From NCBI RefSeq assembly GCF_958298935.1, contig NC_084922.1, positions 18,106,501-18,170,500 on the forward strand: a stretch of DNA of 64,000 bases, in the 5' to 3' direction. This stretch comes from Phragmites australis (taxonomy: Eukaryota; Streptophyta; Magnoliopsida; Poales; Poaceae). Below, in pieces: positions 11,160 through 20,780 of this stretch. The notes under the pieces were generated by a model. The model was not told the DNA's origin and did not search any database. It saw only the letters and a list, made by a program, of their open reading frames with translations. The translations under genes and the position numbers were made by a program. The first letter of the stretch is position 1, and the number at the start of each line of letters is the position of its first letter.

Positions 11160-12930
11160 GCCGTGCGTTGCTGCGCCGCCGGCCGCCGCGCCTCCTGCTG
11201 CCGCCTGCTGCGCCTCTCAACGCCGCTGCCCTGCCGCTGTGCAACGTCGCCGCCGCCGGCCATCGCCGCTGCTGCGTGCCTGCGCTGCTGCTGCCGCGCC
11301 GCCGCCATCGCTGCCGCCGGCTGCCGCGCTCCCTCTCTCTCTGTCCTGTCCGAGCAAGCAGCGGCAGCCGATCGAGCTAGCAGCCAAAGCCGGCCGAAGC
11401 AGCCAGCTGACCGAGCAGAAGGAGAAGCCAGGAAGAAGAAAGGAAGAAAGAGAAAAGAAAAGAAAAGAGAAAAAAAAGAGAAAAGGAAAAAAAGGGGAAG
11501 AAAAAAAAGGAAAAGAAAAAAGGGAAAAGTTGGAAATTTCGGAATTTTGTCGGATTTGTCGTCAACCCTTCAAAGGTAATTTCTTGGTAATGCTTGGACG
11601 TTTGTGGTTGAATTAAATCAAATCAATCAATCAATTCCTGTCGTATCATTTCATATGATTAATAGTCTGATTTGTTTCGATAATCTTTATCGATTCGAAG
11701 ATACGACATCCGAGTCGAAGTATTCAATTCGTTCATCGGAGCAAAGTCTAATTAGTGAGAATTTTTTGTTCGACTCTGAAGTGGAAATAGTGTATCATTT
11801 CATGTGATACAGTTTTCTGTTCAGTTTTCCGAAATATAGGCGTATCTGCGACGTTTTCAGGCGTAGGTTTGACGCTTCATATTTTACATGTTTTAATGTG
11901 TTTTAGTGCTAATAATTTATCTGTACATGTGGCACTATTTCTGGACGTTCTTGATCAAAATTTCTTCGTCGCTTTTGGTAAAAGGCAAGTAACGTGGGGG
12001 TGTGATTCCGTGCTATGTTTATATTCATGTCTTACTTCTTTTGCAAATAAAATTGAAGTATATGATTTTCTTTTCTAATTCATTTAAATCATGGATGACG
12101 TTGCATTCGATTATTTAAATCCATGCTTTTCTTATTGATTTGGATTGTACCTTTGTCTTCATGAATCAGTTGTGGTTTTTATCATGAGCCATTCAAAAAG
12201 GAATGAAGAATTGACGTCAATTCATATGCATACATACGCATTTATGCACTTCATATTGTGATAAAGGCCGATCACTGCCATCGCACGTGATTCGTACCGG
12301 TACATGCAGTTGCATGAGATGTTGGCATCGTCCAGCTCTCAAATGGAGTTGCATCATGGCATTCATATATTTCTTTTTATGATATCTGAAAAATACAGAA
12401 TTCTGGGAGTTGAATGCCATTTTTTTTGTGGGAGACCGGATTGAAGTTTGTCGTTACTTTCTCGACAAATATTCTGAAATGCTATTCTCTTTAAAACCGT
12501 GTGTTTTTCTTGTTGATGTGAGAAGAATGTTTATTTCCCAAATGTTTTTAAACTAAGTGAGATATGTTTATATTCATAGCTGTTACTTGCTGAGCTCGTC
12601 TCTCCCTCTGTTGAATCTTTTACAGGTATGTTTAGATGATGACGTGCATTTTGGGGATGGATCTTGGTAGTTGCACGCACTACCTCATCACAATGTTGAT
12701 AACTCAATCGGTGCTTAGAAGTTGTGCTTTTGGTGGTCTGTCGTTTGCTTAGTTTATGTTGTGGTACAACGCTGGTAGCGTCGTGATGGTTTTTATATAT
12801 ATGCTGGTTATATCATGTTCTGTCTACCTGTGATCTTTTTTGTGGTCAGTTATACCTCCCTTTAGAGGAAATGCTGCTAAAATTTTTTATTTTCAAATAA
12901 TTAGGCTTAGTTGTAAAGTAGGGTGTTACA
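10809..12930 (+). repeat. 3' LTR of element H
   Basis: It is 2122 bp long and starts TGTAATACCGG. It ends TGTTACA and keeps the canonical CA end that the 5' LTR lost. It is co-linear with 3949-6051. Differences are mostly single substitutions, plus a shorter TC tract and changes in the GC-rich and A/G-rich segments. Confidence 0.95.
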
Positions 12931-13528
12931 GTTGCACCTGAGCATTTCCAGATAAAAGAAGAGAATGTTCAACCCTCCGGTGTTAAGAAGGATAAATGCA
13001 TCGGAGCATTATTACCAGAGAAGGACGTAACAGTTGAAGATCGAAGGTTCAACCCATCGGATGGTCCAGTGTGAATAGAATAAACACCGGACAATACACT
13101 GGATAATGAACAGTGCAAAGAAGAAAAATGAAGTTCAACCCAACGGATGGTCTTGTGATGAAGGTTGTGTAACACCATAGCATTATTTGTAGAGGGGGTT
13201 GTATTGGCTCGGTTGGCTAAAGACAACTTACCAGATAGTTTGGTGATGGAGTGATGTGCACCGGATGAATACACCAGAGCAATTTACACAGAGAAGAAGT
13301 AAAGGTTCAGATGGCGTAGGATAACTCATCGGATGGTCCGGTGATGAAGATGATGTATACACTAGAGTGTCTGGTGTTCATAGAGGTTTGAGTGGGGTTC
13401 TAATGGCTAGTTTATGAGAGTGTACTTACCGGATGATCCGGTGTTAGTACTACTGTGAGAACAGTAGTACTAGGTGTTAACAGCTTTTCAGAGTCGTTGG
13501 GCTAACGGCTAGTGCACGGGTTTGAGGC

Positions 13529-13536
13529 TATAAATA
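13529..13536 (+). promoter_or_regulatory. TATA box of the element F LTR promoter
   Basis: TATAAATA is followed by a C-rich start region in the LTR, with the orientation of the downstream primer site and gag. Transcription would begin about 25-30 bp downstream, right at the first arm of the inverted repeat. Confidence 0.65.
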
Positions 13537-13552
13537 CCCCTCCATTCGGCCA

Positions 13553-13640
13553 GTTGAAGGTGCTGGAGTCCAGAGAAGTTCATGTACATCTGAGAAGATA
13601 GCTAAGCCAACAAAGTGCTCAAAGTGATCATTCAATGCGA
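13553..13640. repeat. inverted repeat arm 1 in LTR F
   Basis: Its reverse complement recurs at 14152-14240 with roughly 90 percent identity by eye. Shared blocks are GGTGCTGGAGTCCAGAGAAG, TTCATGTA and AGTGCTCAAAGTGATCATTC. The arms are about 510 bp apart and could pair in the LTR transcript. Confidence 0.85.
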
Positions 13641-14151
13641 TTAAGCACACCATTAGAGAGTGACTAGTGCTTATAGGCCTAGAGAGAGTGTTGCTAGGTG
13701 ATTGCTGCATAGAGAGTGGATCAAGGAGTGATCCAACCTTGTACCAAATGGTACGCCAACACCTTGAAGTCTTGGTGATTCGTCGGCAAGCTTGTTGACC
13801 CATTGACTTACTGTGCAGCGGTGGCAAAACCATTGTGCGGGGACGTAGAGACCGTTGTCTTGGTGGCTCAAGCTCCAAAGTGATCACGACGGCAACAAAT
13901 CGGAAGAGAGGCTAGTGGTGAGATCTTGCCTTGGTGACTTGGTGGATCATCTAGGTTGAGGCATTATCTTTGTGACTTGGTGGGTTAAGAGCCATGACCG
14001 GGTGCCGACCGAGTGTATATCCTTTGTGGAGCTCTAACGTGTACTAGGGGTGGTATTCATGCTATCGATACCATAGGAAAAAATCCCTTGTGTCGAGTTT
14101 ACTCTCTCTACCTTGTTTACGTTTTTGAATTTACATTATTTACGTTTTTGC

Positions 14152-14240
14152 CTTGAATGATCACTTTGAGCACTTTGGTGACTTGGATATCTTCTCAGAT
14201 ATACATGAACTTCTCTGGACTCCAGCACCTTCAAATGGCT
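14152..14240. repeat. inverted repeat arm 2 in LTR F
   Basis: This is the reverse-complement partner of 13553-13640. Confidence 0.85.
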
Positions 14241-14304
14241 CTAGATAGATTGCAAGTGCTTTGATTAGTAGAGTTGACACACTAGATAAACTTATAGCAT
14301 ATTT

Positions 14305-14731
14305 AGATAAAATCCAAAATTAGACAACATACATGAGTGTATTTGCCGAAATAGACAATATATTGTTGTATTTACAGATTTAACATCCGTATTCGGCGCT
14401 TCATTTACCGAAAATGAATTTTTAGTACACCGTACACTGAAAAACTCATATTCGGCATATTGTGTGCCAAATACAGCACTGTAGCCCATACTCGGCACAC
14501 GGTGTGCCGAATACTGTTGATATTCAGCACACGATGTGCCGAATATGGGCTATAGTGCCACGGTGTGCCGAATATGATCGGGTCCGCGGTTTTTCGGCAT
14601 ACAGTGTACCGAAATTCCATTTTTGATAAATGATGTGCCGAATACGAATGCTAAAATTGTAAATATGATAACATGTTATCTATTTCAGTAAATACGCTCA
14701 TGTATGTTGTCTAATTTTGGATATTTGTCTT
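14305..14731. mobile_element. small inverted-repeat DNA element (MITE-like) with internal palindromes
   Basis: The left end (about 14305-14352) has ATCCAAAATTAGACAAC, then ATACATGAGTGTATTTGCC. The right end (about 14685-14731) has the reverse complement with few changes, so the terminal repeats are about 45 bp. Inside, a palindromic word of the form TCGGCACAC-N-GTGTGCCGA is repeated about six times with variations. There is no coding capacity. The target duplication is not clear, so the superfamily is open. Confidence 0.7.
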
Positions 14732-14969
14732 ATCTTATGTTGTTTTTAGAGTCTAAATAGTTTTAAGTGTCCTAATTCACCCCCTCTCTCAGAACATCAC
14801 CGATCTCTTCAATTTGTATTAGAACTAGGGCTCACATCTAGCTCTACAATTTGTGTTAGCGCTTCACACCTTTCACAAGGTTTCACCAATTCAAGTGGTA
14901 TTTGAGCCTTAGTCTTATTGTGATTGGTTAGGCTTCACCGCCTTGTGAGTAGTGACGTTCGGGATTGGT

Positions 14970-15255
14970 ATGAATTCCTATAGTGCTTCACTTTTTGATG
15001 GCACAAACTTACCTCAGTGGAAAATTCTAATAACTTGTTATTTGCAAGCCCGTTGGCTGGATGTTTGGGGAGTCAACGAGGAAGGGATGAGGAAACACAT
15101 CACCAACAAGGAGTGGCAATTAGATGCATTGGTCAAGAGTATCATTTTATCATGTATATGTGTTGATACATTTAATCGTGTTTATTCTCTCACCAATACA
15201 CATGATATTTAGACTAGTCTCATTGAAATACATGAATGCACAAAGGATGTGCAAT
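14970..15255 (+). pseudogene. SIRE-type copia gag, N-terminal fragment (element F)
   Basis: The start ATG lies 63 bp after the primer site. The product opens with a SLFDGTNLPQWKI block, then TNKEWQLDALVKSIILSCI, DTFNRVYSLT and, past an in-frame TAG at 15210-15212 where Trp is expected, LIEIHECTKDV. This is the N-terminal part of the copia gag (UBN2-type) that builds the particle. The match stops near 15255, where unrelated sequence begins. The element is therefore truncated soon after gag begins and its pol is absent. Confidence 0.8.
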
Positions 15256-17280
15256 TTTTGGAAATCAAGATGGCATTTTAGAAGTTCCAATGAACACCAA
15301 AGTTGTAGATCTTTTCGAGTACTACAAAATAGAGTCTAAAAACGTGCAATTTGGAGTTCTAACGGTGAATTTATCATCCTTTAACCTGAGTTGTCCGTTT
15401 TATCTTTCTGCATCCATTCGTTTCGTCTTCCTGCGCCCGTTCATTTCGTCTTCCACCATCACCGTCCTTTCACCTCCCTTCATGGCTGTCCCTCACCCTC
15501 CCTGCACCTATAAAAGGCACCCTCTAGGTAGCTGCAAGCAGCACACCTCCTCCCCCACGCAGAAAGGCTACCAAAATGCCGCCCTAACACCATCTACCCC
15601 AAGTCTGACGGAGCGCCGCCCATGCTTGTTAACTGGTGACCCTCATGCTGCGCCCTCGCTTTCAAAGCATCAAAGGAAGGTGAGACACTACCCTATGGCC
15701 TCGCCTCCGCTCCCCGCCCTCCGACGAAGCACCACGCCGAGCCTCTTCGCCGACAGCCGCCGAGCTCCATCGCGCCAGCTCCTCGCTGCACCTCCGACCC
15801 AACCACGCCCGCCTTCGACTTCACCAAGGTGATGCGCTGCCAAGCGTCTGCTCCTCGCCCCCCAAGTCATCTTTCATCAACACCGCCGAGGATCCTCTCC
15901 ACAACCGTGCCCCGCTGGACTGCGTCATTGTGCCACCGCCGTTGGTATCATCTCGTCTCCATCAATCCTTCTTCCCCGATCATCGCAACGAGGTGAGGAC
16001 CCCAGACCAGCCCCTTCCCCTCCTCCTTTCCCCTGTATGGACGCCATTTGTGATCCCTAATCGAACCCCCAACACCGACCAAAGCCCGATCTATGCTACC
16101 ACGGTCGTTGTCGTTCCAGACAGACGCGCCGTCGTGGATGGCATCTGTGTTCCGTGGCCGATCAGAGTTCGGATCACCATGCCCTTTTACCAGCACGTGC
16201 CCCTAGATGTTCCTCATGCCCACACCAGTCAGATATGCTATTTGAGCCCTGAAGCCACCGGGATCGTGATCAGCGTTGCTGCTGCCCTTGTTTGGATAAG
16301 TTATGCGCGTGCACTGCAGGTTTAGTCTGCGTTCCCTGTTGATCTAGCAACTGTATGGGTGCACCAACTGTGTCACGGCGTGTCCCATAGAGTCTTCTAC
16401 ATGACCCCAAGAGATTTTTCACTAGTCGTGCAGTGACACAACCGAAACGTGGTTGCCAACTGAAGCATGCTACAGTCGTCATCCTTCCCATCCCCGCTGT
16501 TTAATCTCATTTTCAGGTGAATTGCTATCCAAACCTCCACCATAGCATTGTGTTCCCAAGATATATGAACATTTCTATTTAGTTGGTTTCTCAAAGTTCA
16601 CAGACAATCTCTGGGAACGCGAGCGTCTTTGTTGTTGTGTCTTTGCGTGGCCACCACCGAACCTAGGAACGTTTGTCGCTGTTTTGCCGCTACCTCAGAA
16701 CTCCTCTGCCAAAACAAACCCTAGAACCGAGCTTGTCTTCCCGTGTTCTACACCGTGCTCTACTTGATTTGCTAAACACTACTGCTACCCAACGTCAACA
16801 TCGGTGATCACGTCGCCGTCCCTATATAATCGTGCACCTCACCGCCTTTAGCTCGCCGGTATGCGTGTCCTTCTATACCTCGGGTCAAACTGAGCTCTCC
16901 ATGAGTTCGTGGCTGCGCAGCGACCCCGTCTGCGCCATCTCTATCAACCCCAGGCCTTTCCCCACCGACGACGCCGAGAGGCCACCGCCGGCTGACTCCT
17001 CCACGCCGAACTCCCCTACTCTGCTCTCTGATCTCTATCTTGGTGAGAATCCCAAAGAACCCCTCTAGAAACTCTTTATTCCTATCTTTACTTTCATGTT
17101 TAGGATGTCTACATGTTAGCCCCGACCTTCTATAGTTAATTTTGTTCCAGCCCTTATAATTCAAATAGAATTCATCTTTTCAAATCTAATTTTATTCAAA
17201 TCCAAGCAGCACTCCTTGGTTCATCTAATCTCATGACATATCCAACATAGCATTTTCTTATGATGTGATGCCTCTGTTTG
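15256..17280. other. unassigned GC-rich stretch, possibly an LTR fragment
   Basis: A region resembling grass LTR sequence (AAAGTTGTAGATCTTTTCGA near 15300) is followed by a TATA box CTATAAAAGG at 15508-15517. Then come about 1.5 kb of C-rich sequence with long but motif-free frames on both strands, and a T-rich tail. The layout resembles U3-R-U5 of a gypsy LTR, but no second copy, primer site or target duplication was found. The reading frames here are not supported as genes. Confidence 0.35.
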
Positions 17281-17291
17281 ATGTACTGTTC

Positions 17292-17775
17292 TTAGTTGTT
17301 TGTGTTTTCTATTTTGTCGGTTGTTCCTGTGAGTAGACGACCACGTTCTGAAGCAGTACGAGGATCTCCAGGAGCAATAGTTCGAGATAATTGAGCAACA
17401 TCATGAAGGAAAGTGTCATTGAACATTTTGCGCCTATTTTTGTAAAGTTTTGTTTTACAAATTGCATGCTCATCAAACATGATATCCCATGAATAAGGTT
17501 GACTAGTTTCCCCCCATTTTTCTTGTAGCCATACAATGGTGATCATAGTTTGGGTAGAGAATACTTAGTATCGCTTACTCATGGGTAGAATAGGCAAATG
17601 ATGTTTTGTTTAATAATGCATGATAATAACCTTGGTAAAGATGCTTAGACTCATAGAAGTTAGGATTTGAGCAAATGTGGCATGATGGATGGCCTATGGA
17701 TGTGTTCCTGGCAGATTGTAGGCTTTGTCGGATATTGGTTATCTCCCTGTGTTGGTTGATGGCGGTTTTGTCCAA
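17292..17775 (-). other. two short minus-strand frames of unknown nature
   Basis: Frames at 17292-17546 (84 codons) and 17575-17775 (66 codons) have a mixed, protein-like composition. The first includes WGETSQPYSWDIMFDE and KNRRKMFNDTFLHDVAQLSR. The second includes a CHIC pair. I recognise no family. They may be remnants of one coding sequence broken by a frameshift. There is no start context or splice evidence. Confidence 0.2.
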
Positions 17776-17779
17776 ACCA

Positions 17780-19900
17780 TATTAAAGACCGGTTAATGGA
17801 GCGACCACCCATGAAAATAGTACAACCACGAGTCTGGTATGGGATGGATCTAGTCGAATAATTTGTTATTCTCTCAGCATTATGAATGTTATTTAGTGGT
17901 ACAAGAATAAAAAGATGTATTTCCTAAAACTGTAAGACGCAAGAGTGGGCTTCGCTGAAACCGTAACTGCTGGAACCTGCTTCCCGCCTTCCTCAATGTC
18001 TCCAGCCATCGTGCTAACACACTGTTCGCACCACATCGACCCAAACCGATCCCCATCTCCAACCGATCCATATCCAATATGGATCCCCATCCCCAAAATC
18101 GCCCACATAGAGAGAGAGAGAGGCAGACGACGATAGCACTGGAAAGTGGGCACGTGATACCTGAAAGCGGTGTAAGAGCAGGGGGCGCGGCACCATGGAG
18201 TGGAGGGACGGCGCGAGAGCGACACTCGGGACTGTAAGGCGCCGGCAGGAGTCTGCCACGACACCACCCTCCATGAGCAACAATGGACCTCAAAATCGAG
18301 CGTCTGTGGATGAACTTCGCGGTGGACAACCTCGAATCGACCACCACTTTGATGATTTGAGCGCCTACCATTATCAAATCGAGCTCCACACCGCAAAATC
18401 AAGCTCCACATGATGGCCTCGGTGAACATGTCAGTGGCAGGTAAATGGCCTCAATGACCTCGGAGGCGGCGACAGAGCTCGGCGTGGATGGACTCGTGAG
18501 CTCGGCTATGGCAGGAGCGCTCGGCATGGGTGGCCTCTATGAGCTTGACAGCGATAGGTGGGAGCTGTATGTGGCATAAGGTTGCTTGCTTGTGAGTGCG
18601 AGCGGTCGTAGGTTTACTTGCATGCTCGTGATTGGTAAGGAGATTGACGATGTGAAGGGCATAATGGTCTTTCCGCGTCTCAGTTAACAGTCGTCAAGCA
18701 AAAATGGCACAAAAGGGATAGTAAATTTTAACCAGTGGTATTTTAACCAGTGGTATGGAAGCAAAGTCATTTTTTTATGACACATGAGGGAAGGGTATAA
18801 CTTTGAGTGGCATGGAAAGAATTCTTTCTACATTTTAATATCTAGGTATCATAACTTTTTCCATATGTACTCTCTTGTTGTGTTCCAGTTTTCATGACAT
18901 TTCCAACTGTAATAAGATATGTTCAGTTTATGTATATATATTTATAGCTAAAGATTGCAATTTATTCATATGTACTCTCTCTTGTTATATTCGACTTTTC
19001 CCTTGGTGTTTCCCACTATAGAAGGGAAACTTCAACATGTAAAAGAGAATACTCCCTCCATTTATAACTATAAGACATTTTTTAGAGAAATTCTAACATT
19101 TTTAGAATTTTAGTAGTCAAATATTTTAATACACACTTCAAACATACTACAGTGAAATTTGATAGCCAATGATATATTGGATATTGTGCGTTGACTTACC
19201 TCTCCTAATTTTAAATGGAGATAATAGCCTAAGATCAATATTTCGATGGAACATTGAGTGAGAATCTCAAATATCGATGAATATAATGGCAAATGCTTAA
19301 ATTTCCAAATAATTTTAAATGTCTATTGGATTACAACTGTCGAGTACCATAGCATATATGGTAGGTAGATGGCTTGAAACTACTAAGGACTCCCAGCCCA
19401 TGTAGTTACTTAGGCAATTATTTTCTTAAATCGAAAAAAATGATTATACTAAGTTGAGTACGCGTATTTGGAATTCACAATCGTAAAAATACTGCCAGAG
19501 TAACCTTTATGAGGCTGTAACATTTGACAACATGGTACTGATTCAGAGGCCATGGCTAGATAACCTCGAAATGGTTTACACCATGAATCTTTCAATATAG
19601 CCCACTTATGTTCGTAACTAAAAGAAATAAACATGATGCCATGAATTTTCGATGGACACAGAAGCGTAGTAATACTACTCCAGTTTACACAACGGAAAAA
19701 GAAAACCTGCATAAGAACTGGGGTACCCGAAGCAGCGGCAGCTTCCTAAAACCGACGCGAAGGTGCCCCGAAGCGGTCAACTCGAGGACCGAAGCGGCGT
19801 GGAAGCCGTCAAAGTCCACCACCCCACCGGACGGACGCCGGAAGCCGGCAGGCAACGCGTTCCGCGTCTACCGAATCCATTTCCTCTCCTCTCCTTCCGT
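17780..19900. other. intergenic stretch, no supported gene
   Basis: It contains a short direct repeat (TTTTAACCAGTGGTA twice, about 18726-18755), a GA run (18110-18121) and GC-rich frames on both strands without motifs. From about 19049, ACTCCCTCCATTTATAACTATAAGAC resembles one end of a Stowaway element whose partner end is not found. Confidence 0.4.
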
Positions 19901-19920
19901 GTTCCCAACTTCCCACTCGC

Positions 19921-19928
19921 TATAAGAA
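19921..19928 (+). promoter_or_regulatory. TATA box of the small decapping-cofactor-like gene
   Basis: TATAAGAA lies 110 bp upstream of the ATG at 20031, in a C-rich promoter region. This would place the transcription start near 19950 and give a short, C-rich 5' UTR. Confidence 0.55.
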
Positions 19929-20030
19929 CCATCCCCGCCGAAAATTCCACATCCAAACCGTGAGCGGCGCAGCAATCAGCACCCCACTAACTTTCCCCTT
20001 CCTCTCCTCTGTTTCTTGCGCTCGCCGTCG

Positions 20031-20354
20031 ATGGCCACCGAGGTGCTGCGCGCGCACAACATCATCCTGCCGCCGCAGAGGATCCGGGCGTCGACGCACC
20101 GGAAGCCTAGCAGCACCGGCAACAGGAGGTCGCCGGCGGCGGGGGCTCGCACTCCCACGGCTGGCCGGAGACACCTAGGCAGGAAGACAGCAGCACCGGT
20201 GAAGCCGGCACCGGAGGTGTACGCCGGGCCGGCGTTCTCGGCATCCCCCGAGCCGAGCTCGCTGCCGCTGCCGCAGTTCCCCGTCAAGAAGGCCGCCGCC
20301 GTTGTCGACGACGCCGCGACGCGCGACCTCAGGCGCATCCTTCGGCTGGAGTAG
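20031..20354 (+). CDS. small EDC1/PNRC-like proline-rich protein (putative decapping cofactor)
   Basis: This intronless ORF of 107 codons starts at ATG 20031 in good context (GTCGATGGC). The frame stays open upstream without another ATG. The protein is basic and low-complexity in its first half (Arg/Ser/Pro/Ala). It then has YAGPAF (residues 64-69) and SPEPSSLPLPQF (72-83), and a conserved-looking tail DDAATRDLRRILRL (93-106). A YAGxxF box followed by SPxPSxLPxPxF is the known signature of yeast Edc1/Edc2 and animal PNRC2: the first part activates Dcp2 and the proline-rich part binds the EVH1 domain of Dcp1. The inferred role is to stimulate mRNA decapping in the cytoplasm. A TATA box and high GC content fit a real grass gene. 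Family membership rests on the motif only, so the function is inferred. Confidence 0.75.
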   Translation: MATEVLRAHNIILPPQRIRASTHRKPSSTGNRRSPAAGARTPTAGRRHLGRKTAAPVKPAPEVYAGPAFSASPEPSSLPLPQFPVKKAAAVVDDAATRDLRRILRLE

Positions 20355-20780
20355 TTGGTTAGCCCGATAGCGAGCTTGCTCGCTTAGTTGGGCATGGTGG
20401 CGTCGGTCTCTCTTTTAGCTCTTGTCAGTTTGCAGTAGACGTATGATCGAGCTGTATGTTAGTTCTAGCTGCCCTCGTGGTGAGGGGTGCGCAGCTGCGG
20501 CGAGGCCTCCGGCTCAGTTTTATTGTGTGGCCGGCGGCGAGGCACGCGGCGGCCGTGGACTCCCTACGCGACGGCGGTGTAGAATGAGCGCAGCGCAGTA
20601 CGTGACCGTGACGTTTTATGTAACAGATAGAAAAATGTATAGGATGATTAAGGGGTTCCTCGGTACAAAAGAGAGCCCCGAGGGTAAGAAATTAAGAGTA
20701 GCTACAGTGCAGGGTTCGTTCATCAATAGAAATATCGATGTTTCAATTATGTTGGATTGAATTTGTAATACCAAACTATG
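20355..20780 (+). other. probable 3' UTR of the small proline-rich gene
   Basis: The base composition falls from GC-rich to AT-rich over this stretch. The frame at 20422-20760 has no motif. No canonical AATAAA was located, so the end is a guess. Confidence 0.35.

Larger units (their letters stand above)
3949..12930 (+). mobile_element. Ty3/gypsy LTR retrotransposon H, both LTRs and target duplication
   Basis: The element starts TGTAATAC and ends GTGTTACA. The 5-bp flank GTTGC is repeated at 3944-3948 and 12931-12935. The two LTRs (3949-6051, 10809-12930) align along their full length with a few percent of differences. A primer site at 6055-6066 matches the initiator-Met tRNA consensus TGGTATCAGAGC with one change. 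A polypurine tract (TTTAAGGGGGGACAA, 10794-10808) precedes the 3' LTR. The order RT end, RNase H, integrase, C-terminal domain marks Ty3/gypsy, perhaps the Tekay/Del branch. Only the 3' half of pol can be read. It is non-autonomous, with several stops. Confidence 0.96.
12936..14893 (+). repeat. SIRE-type copia LTR (element F), right part
   Basis: This continues the LTR interrupted by element H. It holds further copies of the CACCGG..CCGGTG word (for example near 13325 and 13427-13443), a TATA box, a long inverted repeat (13553-13640 with 14152-14240) and a nested small element (about 14305-14731). It ends at TTCA (14893), followed by a primer site TGGTATTTGAGC at 14896-14907, which differs from the initiator-Met tRNA match at two positions. 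The real LTR length without inserts would be near 1.9 kb. Confidence 0.75.

Noticed and set aside
15236..16325. Long plus-strand frames in C-rich DNA after the F gag fragment
   Set aside because: Composition is Pro/Ser/Arg/His-rich without motifs, frames exist on both strands, and the region has LTR-like features.
19049..19330. Stowaway-like start ACTCCCTCCATTTATAACTATAAG
   Set aside because: No matching opposite end or TA duplication was found within several hundred bases, so it is at most a truncated copy.
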